A stretch of DNA of 64,000 nucleotides from an uncultured Selenomonadales bacterium (GCA_900315155.1 OMYB01000003.1:62001-126000), one strand, 5' to 3'; positions 51,117 through 60,053 are shown, counted from the stretch's first letter. Numbers and translations: made by a program. The notes: generated from the sequence alone by a model not told the origin.

Positions 51117-51127
51117 ATATTATAGCA
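51117..51127 (-). promoter_or_regulatory. Candidate uppP promoter (extended -10)
   Basis: On the minus strand TGCTATAAT (51127-51119) is an extended -10, about 50 bases before the GTG start. The -35 is weak. Confidence 0.45.
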
Positions 51128-51185
51128 CAGCAGAGATATAATTGCCCATATTTTTCCCATATCCGCTGCATATTTTATGAAAAAC

Positions 51186-51222
51186 TTAAAAGAGCCGCCG
51201 CAAAGGGCGGCAGCTCAAAAAA
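51186..51222. terminator. Terminator of prs
   Basis: GAGC-GCCGC pairs with GCGGC-GCTC around a short loop, with an A run on one side and a T run on the other. It lies about 20 bases after the prs stop. Confidence 0.8.
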
Positions 51223-51240
51223 TCAAGGTCTGTACACGGC

Positions 51241-52188
51241 TCAGCGGAAGAGCTGGGATACAGAGCGGTGGCTCTGGATGCGCATGATGACATCGCCAAG
51301 GGCATCCGCCAGGGAGAGAACGACAATCTTGTCAGACTGCTTCTCCGGCGGCAGCGGAATCGTATCCGTGATGACGAGTTTCTCGATAGGAGACTCGTTG
51401 ATGCGCTGAACAGCCGGATCGGAAAGGATCGCATGCGAGCAGCTGGCGAAGATGCGTTTTGCGCCGCGCTTCTCAAGTGCTTTCGCACCCTCGCAAAGCG
51501 AGCCTGCCGTATCGACGATATCGTCGATGATGACGGCCGTCTTGCCCTCGACATCACCGATGAGGTTCATGACCTCCGCGCAGCCCGGCTTCGGACGGCG
51601 TTTCTCGATGATGGCGATTGGGGCCTGGAGGTGGTCAGCGAGCACGCGGGCGCGCGTAACACCGCCGAGATCCGGGGAAACGACGACGACATCGTCGAGT
51701 TTCTGCGAACGGAAGTAGTTCGCAATGACCGGGGCAGCAGCCAGATGATCCACGGGGATATCAAAGAAGCCCTGAATCTGGCCGGCATGGAGATCGACCG
51801 TGACCACACGCGTAACACCAGCCGTCGTCATGAGGTTGGCGACGAGCTTCGCCGAAATCGGCTCACGGCCGCGCGTCTTGCGATCCTGGCGTGCATACGC
51901 ATAGTACGGAACGACCGCCGTAATGCTGTGCGCCGAAGCGCGCTTGCATGCATCCGCCATGATGAGGAGTTCCATGAGGTTGTCGTTGACTGGATAGGAC
52001 GTCGGCTGAATGATGAAAATATCCTTGCCACGGATACTTTCCGAGATCATGACCTGCGTTTCGCCATTGTTGAAATGACCAACGTATGCATCGCAGAGAT
52101 TCACGCCAATGTGATCGGCGATCTTTTTCGCCAGATCCGGGTTCGCGTTGCCCGTCAGGATGCATAAGTTCCCAGTGTCTAAAGCCAT
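51241..52188 (-). CDS. prs: Ribose-phosphate pyrophosphokinase
   Basis: Prs makes PRPP from ribose-5-phosphate and ATP. The 315-residue protein shows LCILTGNANPDLAKKIADHI, the FNNGETQVMISESIRGKDIF segment, ARQDRKTRGREPISAKLVA, the metal-binding VDLHAGQIQGFFDIPVDHL and the PRPP loop VIIDDIVDTAGSLCEGA. The ATG at 52188 starts MALDTGNLCIL. A 177-base gap to glmU contains a weak promoter (TGTTCA, 17 bases, TATACT) with GTTCAT/ATGAAC arms across its -35, so prs may be transcribed both with glmU and alone. Confidence 0.95.
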   Translation of the reverse strand: MALDTGNLCILTGNANPDLAKKIADHIGVNLCDAYVGHFNNGETQVMISESIRGKDIFIIQPTSYPVNDNLMELLIMADACKRASAHSITAVVPYYAYARQDRKTRGREPISAKLVANLMTTAGVTRVVTVDLHAGQIQGFFDIPVDHLAAAPVIANYFRSQKLDDVVVVSPDLGGVTRARVLADHLQAPIAIIEKRRPKPGCAEVMNLIGDVEGKTAVIIDDIVDTAGSLCEGAKALEKRGAKRIFASCSHAILSDPAVQRINESPIEKLVITDTIPLPPEKQSDKIVVLSLADALGDVIMRIQSHRSVSQLFR

Positions 52189-52365
52189 TTTGTGATAATC
52201 CTCCAAATCTTGTTACAGAAAAACCTTCTTTTCCGGCCGCCCCGGCACAAGGCCACACGACCTGCCATAAACAGTATAACACGGTTCATGGCAAATGAAC
52301 ATAAAGCTTGAATTATTCCTAAAAATGGAATTTGCTCCCATCTTTATCCGGTATCTGCACGTCAC

Positions 52366-53733
52366 TTATTGGTCGCGGCGATCTTTCCAGTTCTCGATGA
52401 TGACCTGACGCGCGCGCGCGATGGCGAGCCCCTTCGACGGAACGGTATCCGTGATTGTGGAGCCGGCGGCGATATAGCCGTGATCCTCGACCGTGACCGG
52501 CGCGACGAGGTTCGAGTTGCACCCAACAAACGCATCGTCGCCGATCGTCGTGCGGTACTTCTTCTTGCCATCGTAGTTGACCGTCAGCGAGCCGCAGCCC
52601 ATGTTGACGCGCGCGCCCATATCCGTATCGCCGATGTAGGACAGATGCGGCAGTTTCGTGCCCTCGCCGACGTTCGAGTTCTTGATCTCGACGAAGTTGC
52701 CGATCTTGACCTTCTTCGACAGATGCGTGTTCGGGCGGATATGAACGAACTGGCCGAGAATAACCTCATCGTCGATAACGGCATCATGTGCATAGGTGAA
52801 CTGCCCCGTGACACGGTTGCCCACTTTCATGTTTTGGAAGCGGACGGACGGGCCGATCTCGCATTCCTCGCCGATTTCCGTGTTACCCTCGAGCCAGGTC
52901 TGCGGGTAGATCACCGTATCGCGGCCAACCTTGACATCGGCATCGATGTAAGTGCTGTCCGGATCCATGATCGTGACGCCCTCTGCCATGAGCTCCTCGT
53001 TCTTGCGGCGGCGCAGGATTTTCTCTGCACCGGCGAGCTGCAGGCGGGAGTTGATGCCGAGCGTATCCTCATAGTCATCTGCAGCGACAGCCCAGATCTT
53101 CTCGCCCTGCTGCTTCAGGATCCAGAGCACATCCGGCAGATAGTACTCGCCCTGTGCATTGTCATTCGTTACCTTTGCCAGCGAAGCGAACAAAGCCTGT
53201 GCGTCAAAGCAGTAAATACCGGAATTGACCTCGCGGACGCTGCGCTCCTCCTCCGTGGCATCCTTGTGCTCGACGATGCGCTCGACGGAGCCGTCTGCAC
53301 TGCGGATGATGCGGCCATAGCCCGTCGCATCCGGCATGATGGCCGTGAGCACCGTGGCCTTGGCACCCGCCTGGACATGCTCATCGTAGAGCTTCTTCAG
53401 CAGGTCGCCCGTCAGCAGCGGTGTATCCCCGCAGAGAACCATGATCGTCCCCTTCTCGTCTCCGAGGAGCGGCTTGGCCTGCAGGACCGCATGGCCCGTA
53501 CCGAGCTGCTCTTTCTGCTCGACGCACTCAGCCTGATCGCCGATCGCCGCACGAACCTGCTCACTGCCAAAGCCGGTGATGACGACCGTACGCTTCGAGC
53601 CGGCAGCCTTTGCCGCATCGATGACATGCTGAACCATCGACTTGCCGCCTGCCTTATGCAGGACCTTCGGCAGCTTGGACTTCATGCGGGTGCCTTTGCC
53701 GGCAGCCAGGATGACGGTAACTAAATCTGACAT
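52366..53733 (-). CDS. glmU: Bifunctional UDP-GlcNAc pyrophosphorylase/GlcN-1-P acetyltransferase
   Basis: GlmU acetylates glucosamine-1-phosphate and couples it to UTP, giving UDP-GlcNAc for peptidoglycan and LPS. The 455-residue protein starts with the uridylyltransferase loop VILAAGKGTRMKSKLPKVLH and has VLCGDTPLL. It ends in a left-handed beta-helix of hexapeptide repeats (FVEIKNSNVGEGTKLPHLSY, YIGDTDMGARVNMGCG). It starts 2 bases after the GntR stop, with AGGAGA before the ATG. The glmU-prs order is common in Firmicutes. Confidence 0.96.
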   Translation of the reverse strand: MSDLVTVILAAGKGTRMKSKLPKVLHKAGGKSMVQHVIDAAKAAGSKRTVVITGFGSEQVRAAIGDQAECVEQKEQLGTGHAVLQAKPLLGDEKGTIMVLCGDTPLLTGDLLKKLYDEHVQAGAKATVLTAIMPDATGYGRIIRSADGSVERIVEHKDATEEERSVREVNSGIYCFDAQALFASLAKVTNDNAQGEYYLPDVLWILKQQGEKIWAVAADDYEDTLGINSRLQLAGAEKILRRRKNEELMAEGVTIMDPDSTYIDADVKVGRDTVIYPQTWLEGNTEIGEECEIGPSVRFQNMKVGNRVTGQFTYAHDAVIDDEVILGQFVHIRPNTHLSKKVKIGNFVEIKNSNVGEGTKLPHLSYIGDTDMGARVNMGCGSLTVNYDGKKKYRTTIGDDAFVGCNSNLVAPVTVEDHGYIAAGSTITDTVPSKGLAIARARQVIIENWKDRRDQ

Positions 53734-53735
53734 GA

Positions 53736-54440
53736 TTATTTATCTCCTGTCCTTTTCTTCATAGAATTCTTTTTCTCCATTGCCTTCAGGAGGGTCTTCT
53801 CCGAGTTCTCCATGTGCTTCTCCGCGGCCTTGCTGGCAGCCTTGCTGTCACCGAGGGCAATCGCCTCGACGATGGCACGGTGCTCCTCAAGTGTAGCCTC
53901 GAGACGGCCGGGATACGACATCGACAGCGTGCGGAACCGTGTGAGCTGATCGCGCAGGTTCGAGATGATACCGACGAGCCGCTTATTGCGGGAAGCATGG
54001 TACAGCAGGTCGTGGAACTCGATATCGATCTCGACGATCTTCTCGATGTCCCTTTCCTTCATGTAGGAGCCGATCATCACGAGCAGACGTTGCAGATGCT
54101 CGAGCTCATCCGGCGTGATACGCTGAGCAGCCAAGCCGTTGGACAGGGACTCGAGAGCCCCGCGGATCTCGAAAATCTCGGAAACGTCCCGCATCGACAT
54201 GCTCGCCACATAGGTACCGCGGCGCGGCATCATGATGACATACCCCTCGAGTTCGAGCTTGCGGATGGCTTCGCGTACCGGCGTACGGCTTACGCCCAGT
54301 TCCTCAGCGAGCTGAATCTCCATCAAACGCTCGCCCGGTTTGAGAACTCCTTCACGGATAGCATCGCGCAGCGATTCACAGACGACTTCTCGCAGTGGCT
54401 GATAGCTATCCAGTCTGATTGGCGCCAACTTATTCTTCAT
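53736..54440 (-). CDS. GntR-family (FadR/FCD type) transcriptional regulator
   Basis: This 234-residue regulator has an N-terminal winged helix: LRDAIREGVLKPGERLMEIQ, LAEELGVSRTPVREAIRKLE and EGYVIMMPRRGTYVA. A C-terminal helical FCD ligand domain follows (FEIRGALESLSNGLAAQRIT, DIEFHDLLYHASRN, EHRAIVEAI). FCD domains usually bind small organic acids with a metal. It lies between ispE and glmU with gaps of 16 and 2 bases, so it is embedded in a housekeeping operon, and its targets are unknown. GAGAGG lies before the ATG at 54440. Confidence 0.9.
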   Translation of the reverse strand: MKNKLAPIRLDSYQPLREVVCESLRDAIREGVLKPGERLMEIQLAEELGVSRTPVREAIRKLELEGYVIMMPRRGTYVASMSMRDVSEIFEIRGALESLSNGLAAQRITPDELEHLQRLLVMIGSYMKERDIEKIVEIDIEFHDLLYHASRNKRLVGIISNLRDQLTRFRTLSMSYPGRLEATLEEHRAIVEAIALGDSKAASKAAEKHMENSEKTLLKAMEKKNSMKKRTGDK

Positions 54441-54456
54441 AAACGATTTCCTCTCT

Positions 54457-55335
54457 TCAGCGCATTTCGTGATTCTCTCCTGCAAGCTGTGTCACGAATA
54501 CCTTGGCATCCGTCTGAGCCTGCAGATATGCTGCGATATCCCGTGCGGTCGACTCGGTGTCTGTCAGTCCGAAGACCGTAGGGCCGCTGCCGGACATCAT
54601 GCTGGCCAGCGCTCCTTGATCAAGCATCATCTGCTTGTATCGAGAGATCACAGTATACTTTTTTATTGTAACACTTTCCAACACGTTGCACAATAAACTT
54701 GTAACCGCTTTCGGATCGTGTTCTCCCAGCGCTGCGATGACCGCATCGTTATCGGGATGGCGCTCTGCTCCCTCCGCATCATAGTTCTGGTAAGCCCAGG
54801 CCGTCGAGACGCCGACGGGTGGCTTTGCGAGCACCACCCAGAGCGGCGGCATCGCAGGCAGGCGGCGCAGCACTTCGCCGCGTCCCGTCGCCAGCATCGT
54901 ACCCCCCTGGATGCAGAACGGGATATCGGAGCCGATAGCCGCACCGATCTCACAGAGCCGCTCCGTAGAGAATCCCAGTCCATAAAGCTCGTTCATGCCA
55001 CGGATGACGGCGGCGGCATCCGTACTGCCGCCTGCGAGCCCTGCCGCAATGGGGATGCGTTTCGTGAGCTGGATATCGACACCCTTCGTACGGCCTGCCT
55101 TCATCATCGCCGCCGCTGCGCGCCAGGCGAGGTTCTTCTCATCTGCCTTGAGAAACGGCACATCGATGGAAAGCGTGATCGCATCGTCTTCGCGCCGCGT
55201 AAGCACCAGCGTATCGTGCAGCCCGATGGACTGCATGACCATCGCTACCTCATGGAACCCATCCTCCCGCTTGCCGAGGATATCCAGCGTCAGGTTGATC
55301 TTCGCATTGCCATCAATTGTTATCGTCTGTGCCAT
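54457..55335 (-). CDS. ispE: 4-diphosphocytidyl-2-C-methyl-D-erythritol kinase
   Basis: IspE phosphorylates an intermediate of the non-mevalonate isoprenoid pathway. The 292-residue GHMP kinase shows NAKINLTLDILGKREDGFHE, the ATP loop IPIAAGLAGGSTDAAAVIRG and the C-terminal GALASMMSGSGPTVFGL. The ATG at 55335 has GGAG 7 bases upstream and lies 23 bases inside the end of the ferredoxin-like gene, so translation is coupled. The open frame further upstream is the other gene's shadow. Confidence 0.94.
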   Translation of the reverse strand: MAQTITIDGNAKINLTLDILGKREDGFHEVAMVMQSIGLHDTLVLTRREDDAITLSIDVPFLKADEKNLAWRAAAAMMKAGRTKGVDIQLTKRIPIAAGLAGGSTDAAAVIRGMNELYGLGFSTERLCEIGAAIGSDIPFCIQGGTMLATGRGEVLRRLPAMPPLWVVLAKPPVGVSTAWAYQNYDAEGAERHPDNDAVIAALGEHDPKAVTSLLCNVLESVTIKKYTVISRYKQMMLDQGALASMMSGSGPTVFGLTDTESTARDIAAYLQAQTDAKVFVTQLAGENHEMR

Positions 55336-56245
55336 TTTCTTTCTCCTCCTCTTTCTGGCTCTTCTGCGCATGCGCCGACTGGATGAACGATACCCTGCCA
55401 TCGAATTCCGGCAGCAGTTTCAGTGCGTTCTGCCCGCAGGTATCCGTACAGATGCCGCATCCCGTGCATTTCAAAGGATGGAATGTCACAACCTTGACCG
55501 CCCAGTCACACTCCAGGGCTTCCTCCGGGCAGACTGAGGCACAGAGACCGCAGGCATTGCATTTCGCCCCCACATCGATGCCCTGGAACAGTGGCGGAAT
55601 CTCTCTTGCTGAAAGGTCGCCGACGCGCTCTTTTACGAATACCGCTGCATCGAAATCCACGCCAAGCGCAGCTGCCTGCCGTTTCTCCACCTCGACGACC
55701 TCATCCTGTGCGGCATGGAACAGGGCATGAAGCAGGCCGCGGCGCGCGACGCCACGCTCCATGAATGCTTTCTTTTCTCTTTTCTCTCCCTTCACGCGAA
55801 CGAGATGGACGCGCGTCTCCACGTTCTCCCCACGGAGTGCCGCATTGCATGCATCCGCCTCCTGCTTCAACCAGTCATGTACGGTGGGGCGACAGTCTGT
55901 ACAATGGGAAAGCTCAAGGTAAATATCTTTTTCGCGCGCAAGGCTCCATAGGATGCGCTTGTTCAGGAAGCCCAGGCAGGGAAAATCCGACTTCCTTACC
56001 TCCTTGCACACAAGCAGCGGCCTTTCCTTTTCCATAAGCTCCTGCAAGCCCTGCGCATAGTCCACATTCGCGACAACAGCCCCCGTCGGACAGACAGCTG
56101 TGCAAAGTCCGCACCCATCGCAGGCATCCTTGTCGATGGCATGCCAGGTGATGGCCTTCTGCGGGCATATATCCTCACATCGCGAGCAGTCTGCCGAAGC
56201 GTATTGGAACAGACATTTCGTGAGATCGATGGACCGATCGGTCAA
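55313..56245 (-). CDS. Polyferredoxin-like protein with four 4Fe-4S motifs
   Basis: This 310-residue protein carries four cysteine clusters: CSRCEDICPQ and CDGCGLCTAVCPTG near the start, CNACGLCASVCPEE and CTGCGICTDTCGQN near the end. A middle part of about 160 residues has scattered cysteines (ELSHCTDCRPTVHD). It should be a cytoplasmic electron-transfer protein. The last cluster has CGQN where CP is usual. It starts at TTG (56245) with GAGG 8 bases upstream. It heads the ispE-gntR-glmU unit. Iron-sulfur enzymes of the isoprenoid pathway need electrons, but a link with them is only suggested by position. Confidence 0.82.
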   Translation of the reverse strand: MTDRSIDLTKCLFQYASADCSRCEDICPQKAITWHAIDKDACDGCGLCTAVCPTGAVVANVDYAQGLQELMEKERPLLVCKEVRKSDFPCLGFLNKRILWSLAREKDIYLELSHCTDCRPTVHDWLKQEADACNAALRGENVETRVHLVRVKGEKREKKAFMERGVARRGLLHALFHAAQDEVVEVEKRQAAALGVDFDAAVFVKERVGDLSAREIPPLFQGIDVGAKCNACGLCASVCPEEALECDWAVKVVTFHPLKCTGCGICTDTCGQNALKLLPEFDGRVSFIQSAHAQKSQKEEEKENGTDDNN

Positions 56246-56282
56246 ACGTATCGCCTCATTTCCTTTTCTTTCTATCCCTATC

Positions 56283-56311
56283 AGTATAACATAGGAGATG
56301 CGAAAGTTTAA
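56283..56311 (-). promoter_or_regulatory. Promoter of the polyferredoxin-ispE-gntR-glmU unit
   Basis: On the minus strand TTAAAC (56311-56306), a 17-base spacer and TATACT (56288-56283), about 38 bases before the TTG start. It is divergent from the pseudo-ATPase gene, upstream of which TAGAAT occurs twice. Confidence 0.55.
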
Positions 56312-56370
56312 GGAATTTGTTAGAATAGATGCTAGAATAAAGGAGAAGTATTTCGATTCGAGGTCTTATC

Positions 56371-57513
56371 ATGTTTCAAAAATTCTCGTGGAAGCATCTG
56401 CTCCCCGTCGGCCTGCTTGCCGCCGTTTTCATGGCATCCTACTGGTTCTTCTCTGGCGAACCGATTCCCGTCAGCATCGGCATCTTTGCCGCCGTGCTGG
56501 TTTCGTCACTCCCCATCCCGTGGCTGCTCTCATGCCCTGTCGCCCTCTGGCGCGCACGAAAAAAAGCCCTGGCCGCAGGAATCGAGCTGCCGGACAAAGA
56601 CCTGCTCGCCGCACTCGCCCGCATGGACACACTGCTCCTCGGGCGCTGCGGCATCATCACATCCGGCGAGCCTTATATCGCCTCCACCACGCCGATCGGC
56701 ACGAACCGTGCGGCTCTCCTCACGATGGCCGCTTCCGCTGAGCGGGAGGCAAAGCACCCCATCGGCAAAGCCATTGTAAAATTTGCAGAGGAGCACAACC
56801 TCCGCATCGTCGATCCTGTGACGACAAATGAGATGCCTGGCAAAGGCATCGAAGCCATCGTGAACCGCTCCCCCATCCGCGTCGGACGTCCGGACTGGCT
56901 CCAGGAGGAAGGGATCTCTATCGAGGCCGAGTATCTCACGCGCGCTGACCAGATTTCAGTGAAAGGGCGCCAGCCCATCTTCGTCACGGACAGCCGTTAC
57001 CTGCGCGGCATCCTCGTGCTCGACGATGACATCCAGCCAGGCATCGTGCCTGCACTCCGCGACATCCGTCAGATGGGCATCCGCACGGTACTCCTCACCT
57101 CGGACAACGCACGCATCGCTCGCGCTACGGAAAAGCAGATCGAGGTCGATGAGGCCCACGGCAATGTCACCGCTGTCGGGTGGCAGAAAGAAGTCCGCGC
57201 CCGTCAGAGCCGCGGGAACTGCGTGGCCGTGCTCGGCGCTCCTTCCTTCGGAGAGGACAGCCTTGTCGCGCCGGATGCCGACCTCGGCGTGACGCCGCTC
57301 GCGGATGTTGCCACACTCGTCACCATTGCACGGCACGCGATGCGTATCGTACACCAGAACCAGACGATTTCGGTCATCACGGCCATCATGCTGCTCCTGC
57401 CTTCCATGGGCCTGCTGCATGCCTTCGGCGGCCCATTCATGCCGCCTTTCCTCCCCGCCATCGTGCTCGTTCTTGTGAGCATCCTCATCCTCGTGAATTC
57501 TCTGCGCGCCTGA
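56371..57513 (+). CDS. Pseudo-P-type ATPase (P1B-like core without the phosphorylated Asp)
   Basis: This 380-residue protein follows the second half of a P1B metal ATPase. Residues 10-60 hold two membrane helices ending SCPVALW (family CPCAL). DTLLLGRCGIITSGEP (86-101) aligns with the phosphorylation loop, but Asp is Gly91 and the lysine and threonine are Arg92 and Cys93. The nucleotide-domain HP motif survives (AKHPIGKAI, His129). LTSDNARIA replaces TGDN and VLGAPSFGEDSLVA replaces GDGINDAPAL. Two C-terminal helices close it. The actuator domain and other helices are missing. The frame is intact, with CGAGG before the ATG, so it is not simple decay. It precedes cydAB; a structural or metal/haem-sensing role is a guess. 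Confidence 0.78.
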   Translation: MFQKFSWKHLLPVGLLAAVFMASYWFFSGEPIPVSIGIFAAVLVSSLPIPWLLSCPVALWRARKKALAAGIELPDKDLLAALARMDTLLLGRCGIITSGEPYIASTTPIGTNRAALLTMAASAEREAKHPIGKAIVKFAEEHNLRIVDPVTTNEMPGKGIEAIVNRSPIRVGRPDWLQEEGISIEAEYLTRADQISVKGRQPIFVTDSRYLRGILVLDDDIQPGIVPALRDIRQMGIRTVLLTSDNARIARATEKQIEVDEAHGNVTAVGWQKEVRARQSRGNCVAVLGAPSFGEDSLVAPDADLGVTPLADVATLVTIARHAMRIVHQNQTISVITAIMLLLPSMGLLHAFGGPFMPPFLPAIVLVLVSILILVNSLRA

Positions 57514-57530
57514 GAAGGAATTCCCCCGAT

Positions 57531-57582
57531 AAAAAGAGAACTTATACCTTAGGAATCAACCCTGGGTATAAGTTCTTTTTTA
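57531..57582 (+). terminator. Hairpin between the pseudo-ATPase gene and cydA
   Basis: GAACTTATACC (57538-57548) pairs perfectly with GGTATAAGTTC (57565-57575), followed by seven T residues. Only 40 bases remain to the cydA start, too few for a full promoter of its own that I can see. Confidence 0.82.
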
Positions 57583-57622
57583 CCATTTATGAACCATCTG
57601 CCTCATAAAGGAGGGAAAATCT

Positions 57623-58996
57623 ATGGAAGCTTTGCTCTTATCGCGATGGCAGTTTGCCATCACCACCATCTATCATTTCCTGTTCGTGCCACTGACGCTC
57701 GGGCTCTCGATCTGGGTTGCCCTGCTCGAGACCTGCTCCGTCACGACGAAGCGGCCGCACTGGCGTGATACGAGCCGCCAGCTTGTGCGATTCTTTGGCA
57801 CGCTCTTCCTCATCAACTTCGCCCTCGGCGTCGTCACGGGTATCGTGCAGGAATTCCACTTCGGCATGAACTGGTCGGAGTACGCCCGCTTCATGGGTGA
57901 TATCTTCGGTGCGCCGCTCGCGCTCGAGGCACTGACTGCGTTCTTCCTCGAATCGACGTTCCTCGGCATCTGGATGTTCGGCTGGGATAAACTTTCGCCG
58001 AAACTCCACTGCGCATGCATCTGGATTGTCGCCCTGGGCAGCAATCTCTCGGCGTTCTGGATTCTCGTCGCAAACTCATTCATGCAGCATCCGGTCGGCT
58101 ATGTGATCCGCAACGGCCGCGCCGAGATGGATAACTTCTTCGCGCTCGTCACGAATCCGTACGTCGTCGGCGAATACAGTCATGCGCTCTGCGCCGGTCT
58201 CTCGACGACGGGCATCCTCATCCTCGCCGTCTCCGCATGGAAATACCTCCACGACGAGGCCTCGCGCGCAGCTTTTGCCACAACGCTGAAGGCCGGCGCC
58301 ATCTTCCTCGCCGTCGGCGTACTCGGCGTCATGGGCAGCGGCCACATGCACACGCAGTACCTCGCACAGGCAAACCCCATGAAGCTCTCCTCGATGGAGG
58401 CCCTCTGGGAAACGGAGGATCCGGCTCCCTTTGCCATCGTTGCAGACATCAACCAGGCCGCACAGAAAAATGATTTTGAAATCACCGTTCCCGGTGTCTT
58501 CTCGTTCATGCTCTATAACAAACCCACAGGTGAAGTGAAGGGCATCAACGCCGTCAACCGGGAGTATGAGCAGAAATACGGTGGCGGAGACTACCGCCCG
58601 GATGTCTGTGGCCTGTTCTGGACGTTCCGCATCATGGTTGCCAGCGGCGGCCTCATGCTGCTCGCGGCGCTCATCACCGGCTTCCTCGCCTGGACGAATC
58701 GGCTGAAGCTCTTCCCGATCTGGCTCAAAGTGCTGCCGTTCCTGCTCCCCCTGCCGTTCCTTGCCAATACATCCGGCTGGTTCGTCGCAGAGGCAGGCCG
58801 TCAGCCCTGGATCGTCGTCGGGCTGCAGAAAACGGCTGCGGCCGTCTCGCCGAACCTCACGGGACTCGATGTCTGGGTGACGCTCATCGGCTTCACGCTG
58901 ATCTACCTCGTCCTCATCGTCATTGCCCTGCGGCTCGCCTGCCGCCATATCCGCCAAACGACGGTCACATATGACCTCGAAGGGAGGGATGCATAA
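57623..58996 (+). CDS. cydA: Cytochrome bd quinol oxidase subunit I
   Basis: CydA carries the haems of the bd oxidase that reduces oxygen with quinol in the inner membrane. The 457-residue protein has the haem ligand His18 in TTIYHFLFVPLTLG, the FGMNWSEYARFMGDIFGAPL and LEALTAFFLESTFLGIW segments with conserved glutamates, the second haem histidine in VGEYSHALCAGLSTTG, and GLFWTFRIMVASGG. It is shorter than the E. coli protein, consistent with a short quinol loop. AAAGGAGG lies before the ATG. In an anaerobe it would serve oxygen scavenging. Confidence 0.96.
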   Translation: MEALLLSRWQFAITTIYHFLFVPLTLGLSIWVALLETCSVTTKRPHWRDTSRQLVRFFGTLFLINFALGVVTGIVQEFHFGMNWSEYARFMGDIFGAPLALEALTAFFLESTFLGIWMFGWDKLSPKLHCACIWIVALGSNLSAFWILVANSFMQHPVGYVIRNGRAEMDNFFALVTNPYVVGEYSHALCAGLSTTGILILAVSAWKYLHDEASRAAFATTLKAGAIFLAVGVLGVMGSGHMHTQYLAQANPMKLSSMEALWETEDPAPFAIVADINQAAQKNDFEITVPGVFSFMLYNKPTGEVKGINAVNREYEQKYGGGDYRPDVCGLFWTFRIMVASGGLMLLAALITGFLAWTNRLKLFPIWLKVLPFLLPLPFLANTSGWFVAEAGRQPWIVVGLQKTAAAVSPNLTGLDVWVTLIGFTLIYLVLIVIALRLACRHIRQTTVTYDLEGRDA

Positions 58997-60006
58997 TGGA
59001 TTACACGGTTATCTGGTTCATTCTCATCGTCGTCCTGTTCACGGGCTTCTTCTTCCTGGAGGGCTTCGATTACGGCGTCGGCACACTGATGCCGTTCATC
59101 AGCAAACGCGATGACGAACGCACAGCCATCATCCGCACAATCGGCCCGGTCTGGGACGGCAACGAAGTCTGGATGATCACGGCGGGCGGCGCACTCTTCG
59201 CCGCTTTCCCGCACGTCTATGCAACAATGTTCAGCGCATTCTACCTCGCGCTCTTCCTCATGCTCGTGGCGCTCATCCTGCGCGGCGTGGCCTTTGAGTT
59301 CCGTGCGCACACGCCGTGCGCCTGCGGCCGCCAGGCCTGGGATGCCGCCATCTGCTTTGGCAGTGCCGTCCCCGCATTCCTCTGGGGCGTCGCCGTCACA
59401 GACCTGCTCGCCGGCCTGCCCATCGGGGCAAATATGGCCTATCAGGGCACGTTCTTTGACCTGCTCACGCCGTACAGCGTCCTCGGCGGCCTCACGTTCC
59501 TCTTTGTCTTTGGCTACCACGGCGCAGCATTCCTGACGCTGCGACTGAAAGACGCGGGTCTCATCCTGCGCGTGCAGAGCCTCGGCCTGCGCATGGCCGC
59601 ATGCGGCACATTCGCCTTCGTGCTCTGGGCTGTCTACACGTATCAGGCCACGACGCTCTTCCAGAGCCCCCTGGCTGCCGTGCTCCTCGCCGGTGCCGGC
59701 CTCTTCTTCGTCATGAGCGGTCTCTCGTTCTCCATCGCAAAGGGAAAGGCCAGCTTCATGCTCACGAGCCTCTCGATCGTCTGCACGACAGTTGCCGTCT
59801 TCGCCGGACTGTTCCCACGCCTCATGGTCTCGAGCCTGAACCCCGCGTGGAGCCTCACGATCGCGAACGCCTCGAGCTCGCCCTATACGCTGAGTATCAT
59901 GACGGTCGCCGCGCTCGTGCTCGTCCCCATCGTGCTTATCTATCAGGGCTGGTGCTGGTACATCTTCCGCAAGCGCGTCGGCATCGGCGATGAGGAGAAG
60001 CACTGA
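58996..60006 (+). CDS. cydB: Cytochrome bd quinol oxidase subunit II
   Basis: CydB is the second large subunit of cytochrome bd. The 336-residue membrane protein opens with WFILIVVLFTGFFFLEGFDY and GVGTLMPFISKRDDERTAII, then GPVWDGNEVWMITAGGALFA, all standard for the family. About eight to nine helices are visible. Its ATG shares one base with the cydA stop codon, and GGGAGGG lies just upstream, so the subunits are translationally coupled. Confidence 0.95.
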   Translation: MDYTVIWFILIVVLFTGFFFLEGFDYGVGTLMPFISKRDDERTAIIRTIGPVWDGNEVWMITAGGALFAAFPHVYATMFSAFYLALFLMLVALILRGVAFEFRAHTPCACGRQAWDAAICFGSAVPAFLWGVAVTDLLAGLPIGANMAYQGTFFDLLTPYSVLGGLTFLFVFGYHGAAFLTLRLKDAGLILRVQSLGLRMAACGTFAFVLWAVYTYQATTLFQSPLAAVLLAGAGLFFVMSGLSFSIAKGKASFMLTSLSIVCTTVAVFAGLFPRLMVSSLNPAWSLTIANASSSPYTLSIMTVAALVLVPIVLIYQGWCWYIFRKRVGIGDEEKH

Positions 60007-60053
60007 CTCATCCGTTTTCCGTAAAATACCGAAAAACAAGGGAACCATACGTT

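Noticed and set aside
56298..56741. 147-codon plus-strand frame at the start of the pseudo-ATPase region
   Set aside because: It has no ribosome site and turns into proline/arginine-rich sequence where it overlaps the clearly domain-like 380-residue frame.
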